In this document: one piece after another, positions 33,868-40,915 of the stretch
How positions within the stretch are numbered: the first letter of the stretch is position 1
Layout of the letters: each line of letters opens with the position of its first letter
From: CAIZGX01 sp046048875
Lineage (GTDB): Bacteria > Bacteroidota > Bacteroidia > Flavobacteriales_D > Sanyastnellaceae
Length of the DNA stretch: 64,000 nucleotides
Reading direction: 5' to 3'
Assembly: GCA_046048875.1 (NCBI GenBank)
Contig: JBJOFG010000006.1
Location: 1-64,000 of the forward strand
Notes under the pieces: generated by a model
What the model saw: the letters and a program-made list of their open reading frames with translations, nothing else
Database searches by the model: none
What the model was told of the DNA's origin: nothing
Program-made: the position numbers and the translations under genes

Positions 33868-34746
33868 ATGAGTCGTTTGTTGTTTTGGCTTTTCTTGAAG
33901 CCACTGAGTTTATTGCCGTATTTCATTCTGTATCGAATTTCAGATTTCGCATTTTTCCTTCTATACGTATGCTTTGGTTATCGAAAGAAGGTGGTGATGT
34001 ACAATTTGGAATTGGTCTTTCCAAACAAGACTAATAAAGAACGAGAGCAAATTGCTTGGGATTTTTACAGACATTTTTGCGATCTGATTCTGGAAGTGAT
34101 AAAGAATTTCTCGGTAACAGAAAGTCAACTTCGAAAACGCTTTGTGGTACACAATGCCGATATTCTTCAAGCTTACGCGGCGAGGGGTCAGAGCATTATT
34201 TTATGCGGCGGACATTACGCCAATTGGGAGATGTGGGCCTTGGCTGCACCCATGCAAAGTCAGATGCCGTTGGTTGCTATCTACAAGCGATTGAGCAATC
34301 CGTATTTCGACCGAAAAATGCGCGAATCACGCAAGAAATATGGAATGCAATTGGTTTCAACGCGGGCTACCAAAGAATACTTGGAAGAGCATCAAGGTGA
34401 ACTTATGGGAATGGTCTTCGCAGTGGATCAGTCGCCTGCCGATCCGAAGAAATGTGTTTGGATAAATTTCTTGGGGATTGAAACTCCCGCTTATTACGGC
34501 GCAGAGAAGTACGCCAAGGAATTGAACCTTCCTGTGGTGTTCGGACATTTGACGAAAGTGAGAAGAGGTTACTACGAGTCGACTTTCGAAGTGCTAACGG
34601 AAACTCCAAGAGATTTCGAAACGGGTGGACTTATTCAATTGGCAAATGACCGTGTGGCAGACGATATTTATAAGGAACCGTATTTGTGGTTGTGGACTCA
34701 CAAACGTTGGAAACACAAGGACAAGAAGCCGAAAGAACAGCAATAA
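33868..34746 (+). CDS. Lipid A acyltransferase, LpxL/HtrB-like
   Basis: 292 residues with one N-terminal membrane segment. The catalytic H-x4-E motif is in GGHYANWEMW, and AVDQSPADPKK and LGIETPAYYGAEKYA follow, as in bacterial lauroyl/myristoyl acyltransferases. It transfers an acyl chain to the lipid A precursor on the cytoplasmic face of the inner membrane. It is 4 bases after the DUF4139 gene. A related family member acting on ornithine lipids or similar is possible but less likely. Confidence 0.85.
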   Translation: MSRLLFWLFLKPLSLLPYFILYRISDFAFFLLYVCFGYRKKVVMYNLELVFPNKTNKEREQIAWDFYRHFCDLILEVIKNFSVTESQLRKRFVVHNADILQAYAARGQSIILCGGHYANWEMWALAAPMQSQMPLVAIYKRLSNPYFDRKMRESRKKYGMQLVSTRATKEYLEEHQGELMGMVFAVDQSPADPKKCVWINFLGIETPAYYGAEKYAKELNLPVVFGHLTKVRRGYYESTFEVLTETPRDFETGGLIQLANDRVADDIYKEPYLWLWTHKRWKHKDKKPKEQQ

Positions 34747-34790
34747 AATGGGACGTTGGGAAGGAAAATCAAAAAAAAATGAACTCTCCC

Positions 34791-34820
34791 TTGTTCCTTT
34801 CAGAATAATGCATATATTTG
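34791..34820 (+). promoter_or_regulatory. rplS promoter (-33 TTG and -7 TATATTTG)
   Basis: TTG at 34791-34793, then 19 bases, then TATATTTG at 34813-34820. Both elements and the spacing fit the bacteroidete consensus, the best full match in the window. Confidence 0.7.
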
Positions 34821-34823
34821 CAC

Positions 34824-34837
34824 CCCTATTTTTAGGG
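34824..34837 (+). promoter_or_regulatory. Candidate rplS (L19) leader hairpin
   Basis: CCCTA and TAGGG form a 5-bp stem with a TTTT loop, directly after the -7 box and 17 bases before the rplS ATG at 34855. Ribosomal-protein leaders for L19 have been proposed in Flavobacteria; whether this is one needs comparison with that model. Confidence 0.35.
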
Positions 34838-34854
34838 ACGAAAATCAGACGACT

Positions 34855-35223
34855 ATGAACCGCATTAAGGAACTTGAAAGCAGAATTAACCCAATCGCAG
34901 AATACCCAAAATTCGCTGCTGGTGATACTATTTCTGTAACGTATAAAATTAAAGAAGGTGCTAAGGAGCGTCCTCAAACCTTCACTGGAGTAGTTATCCA
35001 AAGAAGAGGAACAGGTTCAACCGAAACCTTTACCGTTCGCAAAATGTCTAACAGTGTGGGTGTTGAGCGTATCTTCCCGATCGCTTCACCTTTCATCGAG
35101 ACCATCGAAGTGAACAAGCGTGGTAAAGTGCGTCGTGCACGTATCTTCTACTTGCGCAACCTTACTGGTAAGGCTAGCCGTATCCAAGAAAGAAAATACT
35201 TCGGCCCAGTGGCTTCGAAATAA
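34855..35223 (+). CDS. rplS: 50S ribosomal protein L19
   Basis: 122 residues, a standard bL19 length. The family motifs are all present: FAAGDTISVTYKIKEG, FTGVVIQRRGTGSTETFTVRK in parts, SNSVGVERIFPIASPFIE in parts, and the C-terminal VRRARIFYLRNLTGKASRI in parts. L19 sits at the interface of the ribosomal subunits. The gene is monocistronic here, with its own promoter, a short structured leader, and a strong terminator, instead of lying beside trmD as in many bacteria. Confidence 0.97.
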   Translation: MNRIKELESRINPIAEYPKFAAGDTISVTYKIKEGAKERPQTFTGVVIQRRGTGSTETFTVRKMSNSVGVERIFPIASPFIETIEVNKRGKVRRARIFYLRNLTGKASRIQERKYFGPVASK

Positions 35224-35248
35224 AAATACTTTGATAGAGTATAGATTA

Positions 35249-35270
35249 GGGTTCTTCGGAACCCTTTTTT
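35249..35270 (+). terminator. Intrinsic terminator of rplS
   Basis: GGGTTC and GAACCC around a TTCG loop (35249-35264) followed by six T residues. A classic strong terminator 25 bases after the stop codon. Confidence 0.92.
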
Positions 35271-35285
35271 ATTTCCATAAAATCA

Positions 35286-35348
35286 AAAACGCCCTTCCGT
35301 TGAAGAGCGTTTTCGAATCCTTAACCAAAACCTACACCCGAATGGGTG
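35286..35348. repeat. Two further hairpins in the rplS-MazG spacer
   Basis: 35286-35313 can fold as AAAACGC, mismatch, CTTC, CGTT loop, GAAG, mismatch, GCGTTTT. 35335-35348 is CACCC, GAAT loop, GGGTG. The first ends in TTTT and could be a back-up terminator on either strand; the second has no T-run. The remaining spacer to 35437 shows nothing clear. Confidence 0.5.
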
Positions 35349-35437
35349 AACCTTACTGCGCTAACGAATTTGGGCTTTGTTAAATTGTGTGAATAAGAAA
35401 AAAAAATCTTTCGAGCGCCTTGAATTATTTTCGAATT

Positions 35438-35845
35438 ATGAATAATGAAAAAAATCCATCCCTTTCTCACCTCATTGGTTGTGTGGAAGAATTTCACAAT
35501 GCATTCCGAATTCCTGTTAGAAAAACACCAACCGGTTTGTTGGAAGAGCGCGAGTACACCCTTCGTTTTAACTTAATGAAAGAAGAGAATGAAGAGTACT
35601 TGGAAGCCGCTCAGAACGGCGATATTGTTGAAATTGCAGATGCGTTGGGCGACATGCTCTACATCCTTTGCGGAACCATGAACGCCCACGGTCTTCACGA
35701 ACAAATGGGTGAGATTTTCGCAGAGATTCAGCGAAGCAATATGAGCAAGCTCGACGACAACGGTCAACCGATTTATCGTGAAGATGGAAAGGTGATGAAA
35801 AGCAGTAATTATTTCAAACCGAATATTGCAAAGTTCTTAAAATAG
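35438..35845 (+). CDS. MazG-like nucleoside triphosphate pyrophosphohydrolase
   Basis: 135 residues from the ATG at 35438 (MNNEKNPSLSHLI); the frame also opens from a TTG at 35420. The all-alpha NTP-PPase metal site is visible: EENEEYLEA gives E-E-x-x-E and EIADALGDMLYIL gives E-x-x-D. Such single-domain members hydrolyse the alpha-beta bond of (d)NTPs, some of them damaged nucleotides. It lies between rplS and thrS with separate transcription signals on each side, so the neighbourhood tells little about its substrate. Confidence 0.82.
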   Translation: MNNEKNPSLSHLIGCVEEFHNAFRIPVRKTPTGLLEEREYTLRFNLMKEENEEYLEAAQNGDIVEIADALGDMLYILCGTMNAHGLHEQMGEIFAEIQRSNMSKLDDNGQPIYREDGKVMKSSNYFKPNIAKFLK

Positions 35846-35862
35846 AATAACCGCGTTGTTGC

Positions 35863-35870
35863 TATCTTTG
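35863..35870 (+). promoter_or_regulatory. Predicted thrS promoter -7 box
   Basis: TATCTTTG fits TAnnTTTG and lies 16 bases before the thrS ATG. No T-box or other long leader structure is possible in so short a leader. No -33 TTG at ideal spacing. Confidence 0.5.
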
Positions 35871-35886
35871 CACCTCATTTTTCCAT

Positions 35887-37827
35887 ATGTTAAACATCTC
35901 TTTACCCGATGGTAGCGTTCGCTCTGTAGAAGAAGGTACTTCTGCAATGCAATTGGCTGCTCAAATTAGTGAAGGTCTCGCACGTAACGTGCTTGCCGCA
36001 GAAGTAAACGGAGTCGTGGTTGACGCATCGCGTCCGCTTCCAGACAACGCTACGGTAAAGTTGCTCACGTGGAACGACGAGAATGGAAAGTCAACCCTTT
36101 GGCACAGCTCGGCTCACTTGATGGCCGAAGCATTAGAGGCATTGTATCCAGGCGTGAAATTGGCCATTGGTCCCCCGATTGAAAACGGATTTTACTACGA
36201 TGTAGATTTCGAAGGAAAGTCGTTCACCCAAGAAGATTTCTCGAAGGTGGAAAAGTTAATGTTGGAATTGGCACGTCAGAAGAACGAATTCGTTCGCAAA
36301 GAGGTGTCGAAAGCCGAGGCCATTGCATACTTCACAGAGAAGGGAGATCAGTACAAATTAGAATTGATTGAAGGACTTCAAGACGGAGAAATCACCTTTT
36401 ATACCCAAGGTAATTTCACAGACTTGTGTCGCGGTCCGCACATTCCAAACACCGGATTCATTAAGGCTGCGAAGTTGATGAATGTTGCCGGAGCGTATTG
36501 GAGAGGCGACGAAAAAAATAAAATGTTAACGCGTGTATACGCCATCACTTTCCCAAAAGCTGCAGAGCTTGAAGAGTATTTGGTTCAGGTGGAAGAAGCG
36601 AAGAAGCGTGATCACAGAAAACTTGGAAAAGAATTGGGCTTGTTCCACTTCTCACAAAAGGTTGGAAGTGGATTGCCATTGTGGTTGCCGAAAGGAACCG
36701 ACCTTCGTACGCGTTTGCAAAACTTCTTAACGGTTGCGCAGAAGAAAGCAGGCTATCAGCCTGTTATTACTCCGCACATTGGTTCGAAAGAATTGTATGA
36801 AACCAGCGGTCACTGGGCGAAGTACGGCGCAGACAGTTTCCAACCGATACACACTCCGCAAGAAGGAGAGATGTATATGTTGAAGCCGATGAACTGTCCG
36901 CATCACTGCGAGATTTTCAACGCAGAGCCGCGCAGTTATAGAGACTTGCCTTTGCGTCTTTCTGAATTCGGAACGGTTTATCGTTACGAGCAAACAGGGG
37001 AGTTGCACGGCTTGACACGTGTTCGCGGATTTACTCAGGATGACGCGCATATCTTCTGCACGCCAGATCAGGTGAAGGAAGAGATTGGAAAAGTAATTGA
37101 CTTGGTACTTTATATTTTCAAGACGTTGAATTTCCACGATTATTTGGCGCAGGTTTCTTTGCGCGATCCTATTAATCGCGAGAAGTACATTGGGTCTGAA
37201 GAGAATTGGGAGAAAGCTGAGTTGGCTATTCAGGAAGTAGCAACAGAAAAAGGACTTCGCACCGTTGTGGAATACGGTGAAGCTGCATTCTACGGACCGA
37301 AGTTAGACTTCATGGTTCGCGATGCGATTGGAAGAAAGTGGCAATTGGGAACGGTGCAGTTGGATTACAACTTGCCAGAGCGTTTCCAATTGGAATATAC
37401 AGGAGCCGATAATCAGAAGCACAGACCGGTTATGATTCACCGTGCACCCTTTGGAAGTATGGAGCGTTTTGTTGCGATTTTAATTGAGCACTGTGCTGGG
37501 CAATTCCCACTTTGGTTAACGCCAGAGCAAGTGAGAATTCTTCCTGTGAGCGAGAAATACAACGAATACGCAAAAAAAGTAGCAAATACGCTAGAAATTT
37601 CCGATATTCGCGCGCTCGTTGACGACACGAACGAGAAAGTGGGAAAGAAAATACGTGAAGCGGAACTTGCAAAAGTGACGTACATGTTGGTAGTAGGAGA
37701 GAACGAAATGCTAGCAAATTCAGTATCTGCACGCAAAAAAGGCGAGGGAGATTTGGGAGTGTTTAGCATTGAAGATTTCGCTACTATGGTGAATAATGAA
37801 GTGGCGAGCATGTTAAAAGAAATTTAA
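35887..37827 (+). CDS. thrS: Threonine-tRNA ligase
   Basis: 646 residues, full length. Domains in order: TGS (1-60), the editing domain with HSSAH (H73, H77) and TDLCRGPHIP, the class II catalytic core with the zinc ligands in MLKPMNCPHHCEIF and HRAPFGSMERF, and the C-terminal anticodon-binding domain (VRILPVSEKYNEYA). It charges tRNA-Thr in the cytoplasm. It heads the conserved thrS-infC-rpmI-rplT group, with infC starting some 20 bases after its stop. Confidence 0.98.
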   Translation: MLNISLPDGSVRSVEEGTSAMQLAAQISEGLARNVLAAEVNGVVVDASRPLPDNATVKLLTWNDENGKSTLWHSSAHLMAEALEALYPGVKLAIGPPIENGFYYDVDFEGKSFTQEDFSKVEKLMLELARQKNEFVRKEVSKAEAIAYFTEKGDQYKLELIEGLQDGEITFYTQGNFTDLCRGPHIPNTGFIKAAKLMNVAGAYWRGDEKNKMLTRVYAITFPKAAELEEYLVQVEEAKKRDHRKLGKELGLFHFSQKVGSGLPLWLPKGTDLRTRLQNFLTVAQKKAGYQPVITPHIGSKELYETSGHWAKYGADSFQPIHTPQEGEMYMLKPMNCPHHCEIFNAEPRSYRDLPLRLSEFGTVYRYEQTGELHGLTRVRGFTQDDAHIFCTPDQVKEEIGKVIDLVLYIFKTLNFHDYLAQVSLRDPINREKYIGSEENWEKAELAIQEVATEKGLRTVVEYGEAAFYGPKLDFMVRDAIGRKWQLGTVQLDYNLPERFQLEYTGADNQKHRPVMIHRAPFGSMERFVAILIEHCAGQFPLWLTPEQVRILPVSEKYNEYAKKVANTLEISDIRALVDDTNEKVGKKIREAELAKVTYMLVVGENEMLANSVSARKKGEGDLGVFSIEDFATMVNNEVASMLKEI

Positions 37828-37832
37828 TAAAC

Positions 37833-37849
37833 AAGGAGGAAATATCATA
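37833..37849 (+). promoter_or_regulatory. Strong Shine-Dalgarno and non-ATG start of infC
   Basis: AAGGAGG (37833-37839) is followed after 7 bases by an in-frame ATA (37847) and after 4 by an in-frame ATC (37844). The first in-frame ATG (37859) is 19 bases away, too far for this site. IF3 genes in many bacteria start at AUU or AUA so that IF3 can repress itself. Strong Shine-Dalgarno sites are otherwise rare in this window. Confidence 0.65.
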
Positions 37850-38386
37850 AAGCGCGAGATGAGAGGCAGACGCATCTTTGAACCAGAACACAAAATTAAC
37901 GAACGCATTACCGCGGCCGAGGTTCGCTTGGTGGGTGAGAATGTGGAAGTTGGAGTGTATTCTAGAGACAAGGCACTTAAACTGGCTCAAGAGTTAGAGG
38001 CTGATCTCGTAGAGATTTCGCCGAATGCCGTTCCACCGGTTTGCAGAATCATTGATTACCGAAAGTTTCTTTACGATCAGAAGAAGAAGCAGAAGGAGAT
38101 GAAGGCGAAGCAGGTGAACGTAACTGTAAAAGAAATTCGTTTCGGACCTAACACAGATGATCACGATTTTCAATTTAAGTTGAAGCACGCGCAAGAGTTC
38201 TTGAAAGAAGGAAGTAAGGTAAGAGCTTACGTTTTCTTTAAAGGTCGTTCCATTGTTTTTAAAGAGAGAGGAGAAATATTGTTGTTGAAATTCGTTCAAG
38301 AACTTGCAGAGTTAGGAACTCCAGAGTTGTTGCCGAAGTTGGAAGGGAAGAAAATGTTTGTTGTAATTAACCCAAAAAAGAAATAA
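37847..38386 (+). CDS. infC: Translation initiation factor IF-3
   Basis: 179 residues if started at the ATA at 37847 (175 from the ATG at 37859). The N-terminal domain has INERITAAEVRLVGENVEVGVYS in parts, then LDLVEISPNAVPPVCRIIDYRK in parts, the lysine-rich linker, and the C-terminal domain with VKEIRFGPNTDDHDF and VRAYVFFKGRSIVF. IF3 binds the 30S subunit and discriminates against non-standard start codons, so a non-ATG start on its own message allows autoregulation. rpmI and rplT follow. Confidence 0.95.
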   Translation: MKREMRGRRIFEPEHKINERITAAEVRLVGENVEVGVYSRDKALKLAQELEADLVEISPNAVPPVCRIIDYRKFLYDQKKKQKEMKAKQVNVTVKEIRFGPNTDDHDFQFKLKHAQEFLKEGSKVRAYVFFKGRSIVFKERGEILLLKFVQELAELGTPELLPKLEGKKMFVVINPKKK

Positions 38387-38404
38387 TTCTAACACCTAAA
38401 TAAA

Positions 38405-38602
38405 ATGCCAAAAGCGAAAACAAAATCCGGCGCTAAGAAGCGTTTCCAGGTAACTGGATCCGGTAAGATTAAGCGTAAGAAGGCGTTCAAGAGACACATC
38501 TTAACCAAGAAGGGCACTAAGCAAAAGCGCAACTTGACTAAGACTGGTCTTGTACACCCATCTGACGAAAGATCAATCAAGGCGCAGTTGCTTGTAGCCT
38601 AA
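38405..38602 (+). CDS. rpmI: 50S ribosomal protein L35
   Basis: 65 residues, very basic, beginning MPKAKTKSGAKKRFQVTGSG, with KAFKRHILTKKGTKQKRNL in parts and a C-terminal VHPSDERSIKAQL. This is standard bL35. It lies 18 bases after infC and 88 before rplT, in the usual order, and is part of the large subunit. Confidence 0.97.
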   Translation: MPKAKTKSGAKKRFQVTGSGKIKRKKAFKRHILTKKGTKQKRNLTKTGLVHPSDERSIKAQLLVA

Positions 38603-38644
38603 TGTTCATTCATTAAAGAAGCAAGGTAAAGTTTAACCCGGTAA

Positions 38645-38671
38645 AAGGTCTCAAGTTCGAAAGAACACCTT
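38645..38671 (+). promoter_or_regulatory. Candidate hairpin upstream of rplT (possible L20 target)
   Basis: GTTC and GAAC close a GAAA loop (38655-38666). Outside it, AAGGT (38645-38649) pairs with ACCTT (38667-38671), leaving a 5-base bulge CTCAA on the 5' side. It ends 19 bases before the rplT ATG. L20 autoregulates through structured RNA in other phyla; this is a positional inference. Confidence 0.4.
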
Positions 38672-38690
38672 AGCCAAAAAACAAAAAATT

Positions 38691-39038
38691 ATGCCACGCA
38701 GTAAAAATGCAGTCGCCAGTAGAGCCAGAAGAAGAAAAGTTCTTAAAATGGCAAAAGGTTACTTCGGTTCACGTAAAAACGTTTGGACAGTAGCCAAAAA
38801 CTCAGTAGAAAAAGCATTATGCTATGCTTACATTGGACGTAAACTTCGCAAGCGCGATTTCCGTTCATTGTGGATTGCTCGTATCAATGCCGGTGCTCGT
38901 CAGCACGGTATGTCGTACAGCGCATTCATGGGACAAATTCACGCACACGGAATCGAATTGAACCGTAAGGTTCTTGCAGATTTGGCAATGAATCACCCAG
39001 AAGCGTTCAAAGCAGTTGCAGAGCGTATTAAAAAATAA
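38691..39038 (+). CDS. rplT: 50S ribosomal protein L20
   Basis: 115 residues, standard bL20: MPRSKNAVASRARRRKVLK, then KGYFGSRKNVWTVAKNSVEKA in parts, then RDFRSLWIARINAGARQHGMS in parts. It binds 23S rRNA early in large-subunit assembly. It ends the thrS operon, as a strong terminator follows 22 bases after the stop. A structured spacer lies upstream. Confidence 0.97.
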   Translation: MPRSKNAVASRARRRKVLKMAKGYFGSRKNVWTVAKNSVEKALCYAYIGRKLRKRDFRSLWIARINAGARQHGMSYSAFMGQIHAHGIELNRKVLADLAMNHPEAFKAVAERIKK

Positions 39039-39060
39039 TTTCTCTCAACAGAAATGAAAA

Positions 39061-39084
39061 GCCCTCTTCGGAGGGCTTTTTTTT
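39061..39084 (+). terminator. Intrinsic terminator after rplT
   Basis: GCCCTC and GAGGGC around a TTCG loop, preceded by AAAA and followed by eight T residues. Very strong, ends the thrS-infC-rpmI-rplT transcript. Confidence 0.95.
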
Positions 39085-39104
39085 GCAAAAAGAATTTGCA
39101 AGCA

Positions 39105-39156
39105 CGAATGTCTGCGACGAATGTCTATGACGGATGCCGTTGGCGAATGTCTTTCA
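39105..39156. repeat. 13-bp tandem repeat, four units
   Basis: Units start at 39105, 39118, 39131 and 39144. Three begin with the same nine bases, CGAATGTCT; the third unit (CGGATGCCG) is degenerate. The array sits between the rplT terminator and the first TonB-C gene. No coding sense is evident. Confidence 0.7.
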
Positions 39157-39227
39157 GACTATACGTCTTTCGACGAATAAAGCGCAACAGTTTTGGTGGC
39201 GTTAGGGGAGATGTTTATATTTATTGA

Positions 39228-39881
39228 ATGAAAAACATCTTACTACTTCTCACGTTCGCGCTTTTTTCATTTATTGGAATTAGCCAAACAACTCCTGAAA
39301 CTCCGTTAACATTTGTTCAAGAAATGCCTACTTATCCTGGTGGGCAGGATGCGATGTTTCAGGTAATCTTTGAGAATGTCTTGTACCCTGAATACGAGAA
39401 ATCGATGAATATTGATGGGACTGTATTCGTGAATTTCGTGGTTGAAAAAGATGGTACACCCACGCACTTTAGGATTTCACAAGGAGTAGAAGGTGGGGCA
39501 GGCCTAGATAGCGCGGCAATTAGCGCTTGTCGATTGCTTGGCAAATTCAATCCGGGAACACAAGACGGTGTGCCTCAAAGGGTGTACTTAACCATTCCAA
39601 TTAAATTCTCTTTATTTGACGATGGTGATTCAGGTATTACGAGAAAGGAGATGAAGGAAATTGAAAAGGATGCCAAGTATATCTGCGACATGATGTTTAA
39701 GCTTATTGAAGCGCAGCGTTCAGGCGATGAGAAAAAATCTAAGAAGTTGACAGATGAGTTTGAAAAGCAAGCAGTGACTCTTGAAAAGAAATATGTGAGA
39801 GGAGGCGAAATGGAAAAGGAACTCGAAAAGCTTGTTAAGCCATGCCTAGAAGAAGCCATGAAGGCCGCCATGGGAGAGTAA
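39228..39881 (+). CDS. Periplasmic TonB C-terminal-domain protein with one cysteine-paired helical module
   Basis: 217 residues with a cleavable-looking signal peptide (ending FIGISQ). Residues 30 to 128 match the TonB C-terminal domain: YPGGQDAMFQVIFENVLYPEYE in parts, GTVFVNFVVEKDG, LDSAAISACRLLGKFNPG in parts and VYLTIPIKFSL. Residues 139 to 217 are a charged helical module with Cys153 and Cys206 (KPCLEEAMKAAMG). There is no retained N-terminal membrane helix or proline-rich linker as in true TonB, so it is unlikely to transduce energy. The next gene, 16 bases downstream, is a paralogue with two such modules. Function unknown. Confidence 0.85.
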   Translation: MKNILLLLTFALFSFIGISQTTPETPLTFVQEMPTYPGGQDAMFQVIFENVLYPEYEKSMNIDGTVFVNFVVEKDGTPTHFRISQGVEGGAGLDSAAISACRLLGKFNPGTQDGVPQRVYLTIPIKFSLFDDGDSGITRKEMKEIEKDAKYICDMMFKLIEAQRSGDEKKSKKLTDEFEKQAVTLEKKYVRGGEMEKELEKLVKPCLEEAMKAAMGE

Positions 39882-39897
39882 TCTCAAAAAAAAACTC

Positions 39898-40854
39898 ATG
39901 ATAAAAAAATCGGTACTCTTCATTGCTCTTATAGCAATCTCTGTGGCTTCAATGGCGCAAGCCGATACTTTGATGTTTCCGCTACCGAAGGACTTGCCGA
40001 AATATCCTGAAGGAAGACAAGCTTTGGAAGAATTCATTCAACAAAACATCGTCTACCCAGAATACGAAAAATTAAAAAGCATAGAAGGAACAGTGACCGT
40101 TTACTGCGATGTGGAATTAGATGGCACGCTAAGTAATTTTAGAATAGGATCAACGGTTGAAGGTTCTGTAGGTTTTGATGCCGAAGCTATTCGTGTTTGT
40201 CAGAAAATAGGCAAGTTTACTCCTTGTATCCGCAACGGTAAGCCCATTTGCTACATGATTTCGATTGATGTAACATTCGATTTGAATAATGGGGACGAGA
40301 TGGAAATGGCCATTGCTAAACTGAGCAAAAAAGAGCTCAAGGAGATTGAGAAAGATGCAAAGTGGTCATGTTGGTTTACAGAAAAAACTACAGATGCCGC
40401 AGTAACTGGTGATGTAGAAAAATATGAGAAGTTAACGAGCAAATATCAAAAGGAATTAGATGCGTTGAACGCCAAGTACACGCTAGGAACCCCGAAGAAC
40501 GCGCAGTATGAAAAATTGACTAAACCGTGCATGGAGGAAATGTTCAAAAGAATGGGAATCGTTGATGTTGATGGTGATGGTCTTTTTACACAGGAAGAAG
40601 CCGAATTGACTCCAAAGGAGTTGAAGCAAATAAAAAAAGACGGGAAATTGATCTGCGATCTGTTTTTCAAAATAATCGAAGCGAAAAGAGTAGGCGATAA
40701 GGATAAGGCAGAAAAATTAATTTCGAAGTATCAAGAAAAACTTAAACCGCTTACTGAAAAATATTCAGATGGAAGCAATCCCCGCACGAAAGAACTTGTG
40801 AATATTATAAATCCCTGCGCGGAAGAAGCCATGAAAGCCGCAATGGGAAATTAA
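39898..40854 (+). CDS. Periplasmic TonB C-terminal-domain protein with two helical modules and an EF-hand-like loop
   Basis: 318 residues with a signal peptide (ending SVASMAQ). The TonB-C domain spans about 33 to 128 (IVYPEYEKLKSIEGTVTVY in parts). Then come two copies of the helical module of the upstream protein, at about 143-220 (Cys158, Cys211) and 238-318 (Cys253, Cys307). Between them is DVDGDGLFTQEE (223-234), which has all calcium-ligand positions of an EF-hand or dockerin-like loop (1, 3, 5, 9, 12). The module ends NPCAEEAMKAAMG, nearly the same as its neighbour. Function unknown; a calcium-bound periplasmic binding role is a guess. Confidence 0.85.
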   Translation: MIKKSVLFIALIAISVASMAQADTLMFPLPKDLPKYPEGRQALEEFIQQNIVYPEYEKLKSIEGTVTVYCDVELDGTLSNFRIGSTVEGSVGFDAEAIRVCQKIGKFTPCIRNGKPICYMISIDVTFDLNNGDEMEMAIAKLSKKELKEIEKDAKWSCWFTEKTTDAAVTGDVEKYEKLTSKYQKELDALNAKYTLGTPKNAQYEKLTKPCMEEMFKRMGIVDVDGDGLFTQEEAELTPKELKQIKKDGKLICDLFFKIIEAKRVGDKDKAEKLISKYQEKLKPLTEKYSDGSNPRTKELVNIINPCAEEAMKAAMGN

Positions 40855-40915
40855 TCGCCCCGCGATTGATTGCAGAGCAATTGATCAGACGAAGTCTGAT
40901 TGATCACGAAGTGAT
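40854..40915. repeat. Four head-to-tail mini-hairpins filling a convergent spacer
   Basis: Perfect stems with 3-base loops at 40854-40866 (ATCGC/GCGAT), 40869-40881 (ATTGC/GCAAT), 40884-40900 (ATCAGAC/GTCTGAT) and 40903-40915 (ATCAC/GTGAT). Each begins AT and ends AT, and each pair is separated by exactly TG. The set runs from the last base of one stop codon to the base before the stop of the convergent gene. Confidence 0.8.

Noticed and set aside
34625..34858. Open frame of 77 residues between the acyltransferase and rplS
   Set aside because: It overlaps the end of the acyltransferase gene and the rplS promoter and shows no domain or signal.
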